A stretch of DNA of 30,688 nucleotides from Chloroflexota bacterium (GCA_024232355.1 JAAEPW010000045.1:1-30688); one strand, 5' to 3'. Numbered from the stretch's first letter, positions 22,690 through 29,805 are shown. Numbers and translations are program-made. The notes: generated by a model from the letters alone, not told the origin.

Positions 22690-23550
22690 TCACCCGCCTA
22701 TCGGCACCGGCATAGGGTCGCCGGGAAAGTGCGGGTGCGGGTAGCCGTGTTTCATGTTGCCGCTACCCTTCCAATCGCCGCCAACTGCCGCCATCCAGCC
22801 GTAATGCCACAGCGTTTTGGCGTAAGCCTCGGCCACTTGGTTTCTTGGGTCTGGTCCGAAATCGTGATAGTCATAAGCACCGCGACCGTCCCACGCCTTA
22901 GACCCCTCAACTAGCCACCACAGATGATTGTGATGGACGTACCAGTAGGGCAGTTCCTTGTTGGCATCCTCGACAATGATGTTCGTATCGTCCAGCGTCG
23001 GCAGACGCCCTAGTTTGCCCTGAATAGTGTTCCTGCGAAAAACACCAGCAGCAACGTCGCCATGTATCGAACGACGGCCAGTGATTACGTTCTGGTCAAG
23101 ACAGGTATTTGCTCCTTTATAGTACACCTGGAGACTTGCGTTGTCCCGAAAGATTGAGTTGCTTATCGACAACCGCGTTTCATTTTGCTGATTCGCATAA
23201 ACGCCGTGATGGTACTGTAAGTTTGTGCCGTTACGCTCAATCAAGCTGTGATGAATCCGCGTGTTGCCAGACGACAGGATGCCTTGCGTTTTGTTTTGGA
23301 CTACCCAACAATTGTCAACCTCTAAATCAACAAACTCCTGAGTCTGGATACCGCACAGCCCACCCGTTATCACGCAACCCTCAATCCGCAAGGGAGCGTA
23401 GGTTGAAATCGTGTGGTGCATCCATTCGGTAGGTAAAAGGATACAATCCCACGGATACTCAGCCACCGAACGAATACACGTTGGCTCTGTAATATGGCCA
23501 AGTCGATGTGTGCCGGCGGGTAGTTCTACGACTTTCATGCTGGCTCTCAT
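22690..23550 (-). CDS. Right-handed beta-helix protein
   Basis: Start taken at ATG 23550 (MRASMKVVELPAG); ATG 23538 is equally possible. An upstream TTG at 23589 is rejected because it lies inside a terminator hairpin. The product of about 286 residues has short repeating strands of the pectate-lyase/beta-helix kind: LRIEGCVITGGLCGIQTQ, VDLEVDNCWVVQNKTQGI, RIHHSLIERNGTNLQYHHG, LSISNSIFRDNASLQVYY. A Trp/Tyr/His-rich C-terminal part follows (YWYVHHNHLWWL, KTLWHYGWMAA). Beta-helix proteins in phages are often receptor-binding or polysaccharide-degrading fibres. No catalytic residues can be assigned, and there is no signal peptide. Confidence 0.7.
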   Translation of the reverse strand: MRASMKVVELPAGTHRLGHITEPTCIRSVAEYPWDCILLPTEWMHHTISTYAPLRIEGCVITGGLCGIQTQEFVDLEVDNCWVVQNKTQGILSSGNTRIHHSLIERNGTNLQYHHGVYANQQNETRLSISNSIFRDNASLQVYYKGANTCLDQNVITGRRSIHGDVAAGVFRRNTIQGKLGRLPTLDDTNIIVEDANKELPYWYVHHNHLWWLVEGSKAWDGRGAYDYHDFGPDPRNQVAEAYAKTLWHYGWMAAVGGDWKGSGNMKHGYPHPHFPGDPMPVPIGG

Positions 23551-23571
23551 ACTGTTTTTTCTGGCTTTCGT

Positions 23572-23626
23572 AAAAACGGCCGACGTCAACCGCGAAAATG
23601 GGCAAACACGATTGACGCCGGGCCGT
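23572..23626 (-). terminator. Strong intrinsic terminator between the secreted-peptide and beta-helix genes
   Basis: On the minus strand ACGGCC...GGCGTCAA pairs with TTGACGTC...GGCCGT (14 pairs with one bulged base) around a loop of about 22 nt, followed by five T (shared with the stem end). It ends 22 nt before the beta-helix start codon at 23550. The gene to its left therefore needs its own promoter or read-through. Confidence 0.75.
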
Positions 23627-23642
23627 CACTCGGGAGAGAGTA

Positions 23643-23933
23643 TCAATGCCGGCGACAAAGACCGCGAGGCGGGAGTTTCAACACCTGTTTGATCCTAGCG
23701 ACGATCTTGTATACTGGCCTTCGTTCAGCGATATTTTTCACAATGCTTCGCACTGGCTGCCGATCGCCGATTATGCCAACGGCGGTTACCTCCACAACGG
23801 CCGGGATGTTCACAACAATGCTTTTCAATTTGGTCGGGCACCTGCCATCAGGGCAATTGTCATCAGCCGCAACGGCCAGTGCGGTCATGCTCAAGATAAG
23901 CAAGCCCGCAAGTAAGAAAATAAGTGGTCGCAT
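23643..23933 (-). CDS. Small secreted protein with internal repeat, 96 aa
   Basis: ATG 23933 follows AGGAG at 8 nt. A clear signal peptide (RPLIFLLAGLLILSMTALAV, cleavage after AVA) is followed by DDNCPDGRCPTK. A basic part contains an imperfect repeat, RQPVRSIVKNIAER then RRPVYKIVARIKQ. The final residues are LPPRGLCRRH. Four cysteines could form disulphides outside the membrane. I have the impression that similar 'RPVR..V' secreted repeats occur in planctomycete genomes, but cannot check it. Function unknown. It is the last gene before the terminator. Confidence 0.7.
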   Translation of the reverse strand: MRPLIFLLAGLLILSMTALAVAADDNCPDGRCPTKLKSIVVNIPAVVEVTAVGIIGDRQPVRSIVKNIAERRPVYKIVARIKQVLKLPPRGLCRRH

Positions 23934-23966
23934 GTCGAAAGCTCCTTTGGTAAAGGGGAAGGGGGA

Positions 23967-24317
23967 TTATGATTCGCCTGCTATCTTTGTTACTTCGCTC
24001 AAGTCACACGTTTCATGCCAGCCACACCGACTGCACATTAGGCCCGCGTGACCGAAAAACTGATCTTCGTCAATGTAGCCCCACTGTCTGCACCCGGGGC
24101 ACTTGATCTTATGAATCATAGCACCGTTCAAGCTCACCAGCTTGATGTCTGCCGCTGTGAATGTTGGCATAGCCTGCTGCAACTGTTCGATCTTGGCCTG
24201 TAACTCTTCAATTTCACCAATCATTTCGCCAAAATCCCGACCTCGACACAGCAATAACGAATCGCCAGCCTTAGCGTCTTCTTTCAATTGAGCTATCCGC
24301 TCAGCCGTCATGGTCAT
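23967..24317 (-). CDS. Coiled-coil zinc-ribbon protein, 116 aa
   Basis: Start at ATG 24317, 4 nt after the upstream stop; ATG 24311 is an alternative. The N-terminal half is helical and ends in a short coiled coil (MIGEIEELQAKIEQLQQAM). The C-terminal half holds a zinc ribbon, IKCPGCRQWGYIDE then LMCSRCGWHETCD, giving CxxC plus CxxC with an extra Cys. Such small proteins are common in phages and can bind nucleic acid or a partner. No specific role can be assigned. Confidence 0.65.
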   Translation of the reverse strand: MTMTAERIAQLKEDAKAGDSLLLCRGRDFGEMIGEIEELQAKIEQLQQAMPTFTAADIKLVSLNGAMIHKIKCPGCRQWGYIDEDQFFGHAGLMCSRCGWHETCDLSEVTKIAGES

Positions 24318-24321
24318 TGCT

Positions 24322-24642
24322 CTATATCCCTCCCATCCTCATATTCCCAATATCAATCAACCCGCCTTCGTGTTTTCGCAGCCAGCACAACATAGCACGG
24401 GTGACTAACCGCAATCGAAACCGCCAAAACAACGGCGGGCGGGTGTTGTACTTGTGGAGGTAAACAAACCAAGCCCGCCGCCTCATTGCTCGTCGCAACC
24501 GCCGGCCTATACAGCCACGTAACCGACAATTCGGCCGCCACGCCTCGACAACACACCGCAACCACCGCCGCGACTGCTTTTGGCCTATCCGCAGTCGCCA
24601 GCGGGAAGCTAGGATTTCGGTTTCAAAGTCGGTGTAGTTCAT
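24322..24642 (-). CDS. Arg-rich small hypothetical protein, 106 aa
   Basis: ATG 24642 lies inside the end of the upstream gene (20-nt overlap) and the stop is 4 nt before the next start, so spacing supports translation. The product is extremely Arg/Trp-rich (RRWLRCVVEAWRPNCRLRG, GRRLRRAMRRRAWFVYLH, FWRFRLRLVTRAML). It could bind nucleic acid or lie on a membrane. The composition could also be an artefact of a wrong frame, but the opposite-strand frames look no better. No family recognised. Confidence 0.45.
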   Translation of the reverse strand: MNYTDFETEILASRWRLRIGQKQSRRWLRCVVEAWRPNCRLRGCIGRRLRRAMRRRAWFVYLHKYNTRPPLFWRFRLRLVTRAMLCWLRKHEGGLIDIGNMRMGGI

Positions 24643-25042
24643 GGGGCTGCCCTTTTTCTAAATGCTTCAACAACTTATCCACGGCTTGGTCAGTGTCGCC
24701 GCCGGGGCCCGTGCGATGGATGTCTTTCGTTGGTGTTTTATCTCGCACCCATTTAGCGGCGTCTCTCAAGTGTTCATCCCAGATAGTCAACCCAACCACG
24801 TCGCCTGAGTCTCGGCCGATGTGGAGCTCTACAGGCAATCCACAACCCGACACCACGTAATCTGGCTCATCTGTTAGATACATGAACCACTTACCACCAG
24901 CGTCACTATGGTACACACTAGACTTGAACTTTTGCCACGGCGGCCGCGTTCGGTCTGCACGCAACAGGTAGGCTGCCAAGTCTTTCGACCGAGGCCGGAC
25001 AGCATAAACTATCCGCCAAAACATCCACCGGAGCCACTTCAT
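24623..25042 (-). CDS. Hypothetical protein, 139 aa
   Basis: Start chosen at ATG 25042 (MKWLRWMFWRIVYAVRPRS) because GGAAGGA lies about 9 nt upstream; the frame extends to a TTG at 25111 through poor sequence. The N-terminus is a hydrophobic Trp-rich helix that could anchor to the membrane. The body is alpha/beta (KWFMYLTDEPDYVVSGCGL, DVVGLTIWDEHLRDAAKWV) and the C-terminus helical (QAVDKLLKHLEKGQ). No family recognised. Confidence 0.6.
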   Translation of the reverse strand: MKWLRWMFWRIVYAVRPRSKDLAAYLLRADRTRPPWQKFKSSVYHSDAGGKWFMYLTDEPDYVVSGCGLPVELHIGRDSGDVVGLTIWDEHLRDAAKWVRDKTPTKDIHRTGPGGDTDQAVDKLLKHLEKGQPHELHRL

Positions 25043-25061
25043 TGTTTTCAATCCTTCCTGA

Positions 25062-25102
25062 AAAACAAAAAAACAAACGACGGGCCGGCTTCCGCACCCG
25101 GC
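25062..25102 (-). terminator. Weak candidate terminator
   Basis: On the minus strand a short GCCGG...CCGGC hairpin is followed, 5 nt later, by TTTGTTTTTTTGTTTTT. The stem is only 5 bp and the next gene starts just beyond, so it may be partial or not used. Confidence 0.3.
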
Positions 25103-25246
25103 TCCAGCCAACGGCTTCGGCAGTCAGCGTTGTTGAGTTTCCGCTTCGTGGCGTCAGTCCTCAACCCTGATGATTTCCGTTGGCGTGGCTTCCGCACATA
25201 CATCCCAGCGCTGCCACGCCGCCGCCGCTCGTTTTATCCTTTCTGT

Positions 25247-26893
25247 TTACACAGTTGGAGCTACCGGCGGTGTGGCCTCTGGAGTTGGTACAGCAGCCGG
25301 AGCCGCCGCAACCACTGGAGCCGCTGGTGTCACGATTACCGTGGCCGGTGGTGGAGTAGGTGGCGGAGCCGGACCGGGACCGGACGCCACACGATCCTTC
25401 AAACTGTCGATTTTGTCGCCTACCCGCTCGATCAATCGCTGAACCAACAGCGGTTCGCCCGCTTCGACCTTACCAGCAACTCGGCGAGACAAAAACCAAG
25501 CCCCGAAACCAATAGCCAACGCCATAGGCCCAGAGACACCCAAAGCACCGGCAGCAATCTTCCCAACCGACATACCTACCGAACCATCGGCCAGCTTTTC
25601 CTGAGCTAAATCCTTTGCATAAGCAGCGGCAATCTCCCGACGGCTGGCATCCTCGCCCAGCTCTTCCTTGACCTTGGCTATCCGTTCGTCGAACCGTTCT
25701 CGCAACGTCTCGCGGTCGCCTATCAGCTTGTCCGCCACTTCTTTCAGTTGCGACTTGGCTTCGTCCATCCGCACCTTCATATCGGACACGGCCTCGGCCG
25801 ACTCGGCCTTCACCTCGGCAATGGCCGCTGCCGATTTAGCCTCCGCCTCACGAATAGCGGTATCGTCAACCTCGGACGGTGTGGCGGGTGTGATAGGAAC
25901 TAGCGGCGCCATCGGAAGCGGTGGGCTTGCGGGGGCCGGTGGAGCCCGTTGCTCTGCCCGTTGATCGGCACGCATCTCGATAAGTAGCTCGGCAATGCGG
26001 TCGAGCTTCAGATTCGTAGAGTCCAGATTGATTGACGGAGCCGCCGGAGCCGCTACGCCGGGCATTGTGGGCCAGACTTGCTGCTGTTGTTGTAATCCTC
26101 CAATCCGCTGATCTTGATTGTGTCGGTAGGGCGACAACCGCCAGGGGCTTTTCTGACCAGAGCCAGGGGCCGGACAATTCCCGCCGGGGCACTGAACTCG
26201 GGTCTTCGCCGCCTCTTTCAAGATACTCGTTTCGAGCTTCGTATTCCGGCCGGCAAACGCCCGATGCAAAGCTGGCAAACTGGTGGCGATGCCCGCTGAA
26301 TCGTCTTGCTTTCGAGCGTAAAGCAACCCTACAATCTTCGTACCTTCGGCATCGAATATGGCCGAGCCGCTGCGACCGTTGGCCGGTGGCGGTTGGAAAT
26401 ACATATCCGCCCCGCTGTAGCCCAAGACATGGCCTTTCCATCCAGTCGACCAACTCCCGCCGGCACAGCCGACGGACATGATGCTGCCGCCGGGTCGTGG
26501 TGAGTCGCCGCTCCCGCCCAAGGGGATCACATCAGGAAGCACTCCGCCAAACGATGTTTCAGCAATGGCCACGATAGCCGCGTCGGCCTTTGTATCCTTC
26601 GCGATAACCCGCCCGGAAAGCTGCGAAGACTTATGGCCTCCCCGCCAAAACTCCAGCGAAATGGTCGGAGTCGTGGCCACATGGGCGTTGGTCAACACGT
26701 ACACCATGCCGTTGGAATTGGCGAAGGCACAACCGCTGCCGGTGCTGCCGTCGCTTGCACGTACTCGGCAACTGGCGTCGTGGCAATCGGACAGTGTGGC
26801 CATTGCTGGTGTGGCTGTTAAGGCCACCAATGCGATTAGTACGGCGAGAATCCCCGCCACTCTTGCGAACTCGAAAGGCTTCCGATCTCTCAT
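25247..26893 (-). CDS. Secreted, membrane-tethered trypsin-like serine protease
   Basis: A 548-residue protein. ATG 26893 follows GGAG at 9 nt. The signal peptide (GILAVLIALVALTATPAMA) ends near residue 32. A chymotrypsin/HtrA-type domain covers about 35-215 and shows the triad: His71 (LTNAHVA), Asp104 (KADAAIVAI) and Ser175 (GRSGSAIFD). A Gln/Pro-rich linker and a long charged coiled coil (about 330-430) follow. One C-terminal membrane helix (GALGVSGPMALAIGFGAWF, about 445-468) and a Pro/Ala tail complete it. The protease would act outside the inner membrane while staying anchored. In this region next to lysin-like genes it may help disrupt or remodel the cell envelope; that role is inferred. 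Confidence 0.85.
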   Translation of the reverse strand: MRDRKPFEFARVAGILAVLIALVALTATPAMATLSDCHDASCRVRASDGSTGSGCAFANSNGMVYVLTNAHVATTPTISLEFWRGGHKSSQLSGRVIAKDTKADAAIVAIAETSFGGVLPDVIPLGGSGDSPRPGGSIMSVGCAGGSWSTGWKGHVLGYSGADMYFQPPPANGRSGSAIFDAEGTKIVGLLYARKQDDSAGIATSLPALHRAFAGRNTKLETSILKEAAKTRVQCPGGNCPAPGSGQKSPWRLSPYRHNQDQRIGGLQQQQQVWPTMPGVAAPAAPSINLDSTNLKLDRIAELLIEMRADQRAEQRAPPAPASPPLPMAPLVPITPATPSEVDDTAIREAEAKSAAAIAEVKAESAEAVSDMKVRMDEAKSQLKEVADKLIGDRETLRERFDERIAKVKEELGEDASRREIAAAYAKDLAQEKLADGSVGMSVGKIAAGALGVSGPMALAIGFGAWFLSRRVAGKVEAGEPLLVQRLIERVGDKIDSLKDRVASGPGPAPPPTPPPATVIVTPAAPVVAAAPAAVPTPEATPPVAPTV

Positions 26894-26909
26894 GGGTCTT
26901 GTCTCCTGT

Positions 26910-26922
26910 TACGGTATCAACG
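26910..26922. repeat. 13-bp direct repeat, left copy
   Basis: TACGGTATCAACG, identical to 27141-27153. The two copies flank the 65-aa zinc gene. On the minus strand this copy lies past that gene's stop and reads SLIP-stop, like the end of the NlpC-like gene (TLIP-stop), so it may be the remnant of a duplicated 3' end. Confidence 0.7.
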
Positions 26923-26931
26923 AAATGGTTT

Positions 26932-27129
26932 TCAGTAACACACAGGCTTAACCGGCGGCACGCTGGGCGGCCAACATAATCCCTGCCGTTCATTCTCAAT
27001 GGTAATCCAACCACGACCACCACAACCATGACAGGGCTGCGGGAATGGCACTGCCGTGGTTTGGCAATCGTCGTGCGGCGTTATCTTTCCACTGCCACCG
27101 CACACCGGACACGTTTGTGCATGACTCAT
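26932..27129 (-). CDS. DnaJ-type zinc-finger small protein, 65 aa
   Basis: ATG 27129 follows GGGGAAG. Two CxxCxGxG-type units are present, CPVCGGSGKITPHDD and CHGCGGRGWITIENE, the repeat used by the DnaJ central zinc domain. No J-domain is present. The final residues are PPVKPVCY. Phage proteins made only of this module occur, with no settled role. The gene is flanked by identical 13-bp direct repeats and may be a separately acquired cassette. Confidence 0.75.
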   Translation of the reverse strand: MSHAQTCPVCGGSGKITPHDDCQTTAVPFPQPCHGCGGRGWITIENERQGLCWPPSVPPVKPVCY

Positions 27130-27139
27130 ATCACTTCCC

Positions 27140-27718
27140 CTACGGTATCAACGTGAAACGGTATCTGTAAAACGAACTCCTAGCCAAATCCGCCGGCTCG
27201 GTTATCCTATCCGCCAAGTTCGGCACCGGGTCAACATTCCCACCCAACCGATCGGCCAACGCACACGCCTGGCTACAAAACGCCGGCCGTCGATTGCTCG
27301 CGGCGGTATCGTAAGTGTCGGGCTTCACAAAACACCGAACCAACGGCATGTGAAGTAAAGCGGCACGCGCGAGATTGAAGTATCCATACTCAGCCCCACA
27401 TAACCGCTTCATAAATCGAGTAGAACCATCGCGATTGTACTCTATCCTGTGCTGGTCCGGGTTGGTTTCGTAAACGTCCCACTGTTCCGGCCACCCTTCG
27501 ACTTGGCTCGATAGCGTGACCGCCCGGCCCCCGATGAACTGCATCATTTCCAGGATGAATAAATCGTCACCCCACCATGCGGCTTTCGCGGCGTGGTTGT
27601 GGATGCCCCTGCCCATAGTGGCGATAATGCCCGGCTGGCGGAATAGTAGCAAGTCGCCGTCGCGGATTAGGTGGCGGACGTCGTTGTATCGGGCAAGTTT
27701 TGTTTTGGCTTCAGTCAT
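27140..27718 (-). CDS. Permuted NlpC/P60-like (YiiX-type) papain-fold protein
   Basis: A 192-residue protein whose ATG overlaps the stop of the upstream 58-aa gene. The N-terminal part has IRDGDLLLFRQPGIIATMG followed by GIHNHAAKA, the 'GD.........H.A' core of permuted NlpC/P60 hydrolases. The putative nucleophile is in RPAFCSQACALADRLGG, like the 'CSELV' region. In that family His comes before Cys, as here. Members act as peptidoglycan or amide hydrolases, so this is a candidate endolysin paired with the upstream membrane protein. There is no signal peptide. Lysin activity is inferred from fold and context. Confidence 0.65.
   Translation of the reverse strand: MTEAKTKLARYNDVRHLIRDGDLLLFRQPGIIATMGRGIHNHAAKAAWWGDDLFILEMMQFIGGRAVTLSSQVEGWPEQWDVYETNPDQHRIEYNRDGSTRFMKRLCGAEYGYFNLARAALLHMPLVRCFVKPDTYDTAASNRRPAFCSQACALADRLGGNVDPVPNLADRITEPADLARSSFYRYRFTLIP
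27141..27153. repeat. 13-bp direct repeat, right copy
   Basis: TACGGTATCAACG, covering the last codons and stop of the NlpC/P60-like gene on the minus strand. Identical to 26910-26922. Confidence 0.7.
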
Positions 27719-27887
27719 TGGTCATGTCAATTCGTTTAGGCCACCATAGCCACAGCGACCAGCAAACCAAAGGAAATGCAAAAACAGTAAAAGCATTGGC
27801 AGTCCCGGTGATGTCTAACTCCTTGACGAAAGCCCCTATGTTTATCCCAAAAATCACCCATAGGATTGTCATCATTGTTTTTTCCAT
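27711..27887 (-). CDS. Two-helix small membrane protein, candidate holin (58 aa)
   Basis: ATG 27887 follows GGATTGAG; the stop overlaps the start of the NlpC/P60-like gene by 8 nt. The 58 residues contain two hydrophobic segments (MMTILWVIFGINIGAFV and AFTVFAFPLVCWSLWLWW) joined by a short acidic turn (KELDITGTAN), and end WPKRIDMTND. Size, two helices and translational coupling to a cell-wall-hydrolase-like gene suit a class II holin. Any small membrane protein would look similar, so the call depends on position. Confidence 0.6.
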   Translation of the reverse strand: MEKTMMTILWVIFGINIGAFVKELDITGTANAFTVFAFPLVCWSLWLWWPKRIDMTND

Positions 27888-27920
27888 CGTTTCTCAATCC
27901 TCACTCCCGCTTTATCAATC

Positions 27921-27969
27921 AAAAACAACCGCGACGGCGTCTTGGAAGTGACTAAAAGCCACCGCCGCG
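27921..27969 (-). terminator. Intrinsic terminator after the second tRNA-like element
   Basis: On the minus strand a 10-bp stem (CGCGGCGGTG with CGCCGTCGCG, two wobble pairs) and a 20-nt loop are followed by GTTGTTTTTG. It lies 42 nt past the tRNA-like element and 34 nt before the 58-aa gene start, the same arrangement as at 3270-3311. Confidence 0.65.
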
Positions 27970-28011
27970 ATTGCCGGAGAAGTTTACTCTTGTTCTCCCG
28001 TTAAAAAAGGT

Positions 28012-28075
28012 ATGCGGACTGGGAATCGAACCCAGCTACCTAGTGCCAACATGCCAGCCAACCGGCAGCCGACAT
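28012..28075 (-). ncRNA. tRNA-like RNA element 2
   Basis: The minus strand contains a perfect T-arm (CTGGG-TTCGATT-CCCAG). Upstream is an arm pairing GCCGG with TTGGC around GCTGGCATG, homologous to the element at 3350-3427 (about 43 of 57 aligned positions the same by hand count). Changes in paired positions keep pairing: C-G to T-A in the T-stem and A-T to G-T in the other arm. I find no convincing 5' acceptor partner for ATGCGGA or D-arm, so the 5' boundary is uncertain. A terminator follows. Confidence 0.45.
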
Positions 28076-28113
28076 ATCAACGTAATCTCTAAGCACTGGC
28101 ACCAGCCAGCCGC

Positions 28114-28722
28114 TCATGTATTGTCGTTACACACCGCCTCGCCTTTGTCGTTTTCGGTTGTGTCCGCCCCCTCCCGCCCCTTCACCCCACGAATCACACT
28201 CGCAGCAATCCGCACAATCGAAACATAGTCAGGGATTGTCAACTCGACTTTCGAGTCTTCGATAGCCTTTTCCTGGCTGGCTGTCAGGACGGTGTAGACA
28301 TCGTCGATCGAAACGAGGTAGTCCGGGCACTCCCGGTTTTTCATTTCGCAATAGCCAATCACATCGCCCACGATCTGACTGGTAATGTCGAGCAGGCCAA
28401 TCGAAGAAAGAACGATCTGGGCATTGGTGGCAACCATTGCCTCATCACGATCACTCTCCGCCTTGACAGCATCCAGCGTCACGACCAGCCCGAGCGCCGC
28501 CTCCACCCGCTGCCGCGTGGCAACCAGTGCCGACAATGCTGATTTATCGCACGTCAGTTGCCGCACATTGCCGAGCAGGTACTTCGAGATCGAAACATCG
28601 AGCTTTGCCAACTCAATAACTGTTGGTTCCGTCGCAAAGCGATTGACGGCTATCGTGTGGCGACTCACCGCCGCGAGGTCTCGGGTCACTTTCCCTCCAT
28701 CCATTGCTTTCGTTTCACTCAT
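28114..28722 (-). CDS. Hypothetical helical protein, 202 aa
   Basis: Start chosen at ATG 28722 (MSETKAMDGGKVTRDL) because GGAG lies 7 nt upstream. The product is mostly helical: TVIELAKLDVSISKYLLG, LSALVATRQRVEAALGLVV, IVLSSIGLLDITSQIVGDV, and PDYVSIVRIAASVIRGVKG. The C-terminus is acidic and polar. There is no signal peptide. It follows the helix-hairpin-helix gene by about 128 nt and is the last gene before the second tRNA-like element. No family recognised. Confidence 0.65.
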   Translation of the reverse strand: MSETKAMDGGKVTRDLAAVSRHTIAVNRFATEPTVIELAKLDVSISKYLLGNVRQLTCDKSALSALVATRQRVEAALGLVVTLDAVKAESDRDEAMVATNAQIVLSSIGLLDITSQIVGDVIGYCEMKNRECPDYLVSIDDVYTVLTASQEKAIEDSKVELTIPDYVSIVRIAASVIRGVKGREGADTTENDKGEAVCNDNT

Positions 28723-28850
28723 TTTTCTTCTCCAGGAAAAAAGGTTCGCGTTTATCCTCTGAAAATGGTTACAGACCGCCGAGCACAACCGCAAATGGTA
28801 ATACCAGCCGCCCCTGGTAGTCAATCCCACATATTGGGCGGTTTGGGCGG

Positions 28851-29678
28851 TTAGTCGTCCAGGGCGGGGTCGTCTTCGTCGTAGTCGTCTTCGTCCAGGT
28901 CGTCATCCAGGTCTTGGTCGTCTTCGTCAAAAAGATCGTCGTCGTCTTCGTCATCGAAGTCCGGGTCGAAACCGTCGCTGTCCTGATCGAAGTCAGGATT
29001 GCTTTTCTCGCCCTCCGCCTCTGGGGGGTTGCCATCCTCGTTAGTCTCTTCGGTCGCTTCCTCCCGATCGTCCCCATACTGCGGGTTATCCGCCCGGAAT
29101 TGCATCAGCAACAAATCAATCTTGTCGGCCTTGCCCTTGCCGATGCCCTTGATCTGCTTGTACCAGTCGACGCCGGCTTTTTGGCCGAGCTTGGCGAAGT
29201 CGCCCAGATTGAGTATTTTCGCGTCCGCGAATAGCTCGACCTGGGCGGGGGTGATCCCGACGTCGGCCATCGACCGAAGCTGCCAAGTATCACTGGTGGC
29301 CGTCGGATTCTGTATTTCCTCAAACTCCGGATCACATTCCCTCGCCTTTGCTGGCAAGTTACCACCCTCCATCCCCGGCAACTCCATCTGCCCGGCACCC
29401 TTGCGGATGGTCGCTCGAAGCTCCGATTCCGCACCCTCGAAGGCTTTTTTCGCGTCCGATGTTTCTTCTTTCAGGGATTTCCATTTCCCCTCAAGGGTGG
29501 ATACGTGGATTTCCATCATGCGGATTTTGTCGTAATGTTGGTGTTCGGCCTTAGAATAGGGGGTTTCCAAACACTCTGCTGTTTCGGCCGCCTCGACCGC
29601 CTCGACCGGGTTGTCCTCTACCGCGACCTCCGGAGGAATGCCCGCTTGGGCTTCCGTTGCTGTAGCTTTTTTAATCAT
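28851..29678 (-). CDS. Helix-hairpin-helix protein with very acidic C-terminal tail, 275 aa
   Basis: ATG 29678 follows GGAG at 8 nt. Regions in order: an Ala/Glu-rich start; a coiled-coil-like segment (about 50-95); LRSMADVGITPAQVELFA (about 132-149); a helix-hairpin-helix (KQIKGIGKGKADKIDLLLM, about 173-191); and a tail where nearly every residue from about 235 is Asp or Glu. HhH motifs bind DNA backbone. Acidic tails occur in single-strand-binding proteins, where they recruit partners, and in DNA mimics. A replication or recombination accessory role is plausible; no specific family is recognised. Confidence 0.7.
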   Translation of the reverse strand: MIKKATATEAQAGIPPEVAVEDNPVEAVEAAETAECLETPYSKAEHQHYDKIRMMEIHVSTLEGKWKSLKEETSDAKKAFEGAESELRATIRKGAGQMELPGMEGGNLPAKARECDPEFEEIQNPTATSDTWQLRSMADVGITPAQVELFADAKILNLGDFAKLGQKAGVDWYKQIKGIGKGKADKIDLLLMQFRADNPQYGDDREEATEETNEDGNPPEAEGEKSNPDFDQDSDGFDPDFDDEDDDDLFDEDDQDLDDDLDEDDYDEDDPALDD

Positions 29679-29708
29679 TACAGGTTCTCCAATCTAAAAA
29701 AGGTAGAG

Positions 29709-29737
29709 TTGACGTAAAACGCTAGATAGTGTATAAA
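29709..29737 (+). promoter_or_regulatory. Sigma70-like promoter for the plus-strand HNH gene
   Basis: TTGACG (29709-29714) and TATAAA (29732-29737) are separated by exactly 17 nt and point at the only plus-strand gene, 68 nt downstream. Both boxes differ from consensus by one base. This is the clearest promoter in the window. Confidence 0.75.
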
Positions 29738-29739
29738 AC

Positions 29740-29774
29740 GAGAGCCGATCGGGTTGTAGCCCGGCTCGGCTCTC
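29740..29774 (+). promoter_or_regulatory. Long hairpin in the HNH-gene leader
   Basis: GAGAGCCGA pairs with TCGGCTCTC (9 bp), and inside it CGGG pairs with CCCG. It begins 3 nt after the -10 box, so it would be the very 5' end of the transcript. There is no T-run after it, so it is not an intrinsic terminator. It may stabilise the mRNA or be a protein-binding site. Confidence 0.6.
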
Positions 29775-29805
29775 TGACCAGTCTCAACCTAACAAGGAGA
29801 TCGAG

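Noticed and set aside
23646..23915. Plus-strand 89-codon frame opposite the secreted 96-aa protein
   Set aside because: The minus-strand frame has a clear signal peptide and AGGAG site; the plus frame is its shadow.
25040..25200. 51-codon minus frame (MYVRKPRQRKSSG...) before the 139-aa gene
   Set aside because: It has no ribosome site and ends in a T-tract-encoded Phe run; it looks like non-coding sequence near a weak terminator.
25156..25246. Open frame continuing 29 codons beyond the TAA of the trypsin-like protease (possible stop read-through)
   Set aside because: The sequence looks protein-like, but there is no start codon, no ribosome site and no read-through signal, and a 29-codon open stretch is expected often by chance.
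28740..28830. TTGACT...TATTAC as a minus-strand promoter upstream of the 202-aa gene
   Set aside because: The spacing is only 15 nt, and another loose match nearby (TTGCGG-17-TAACCA) is equally weak, so neither is supported.
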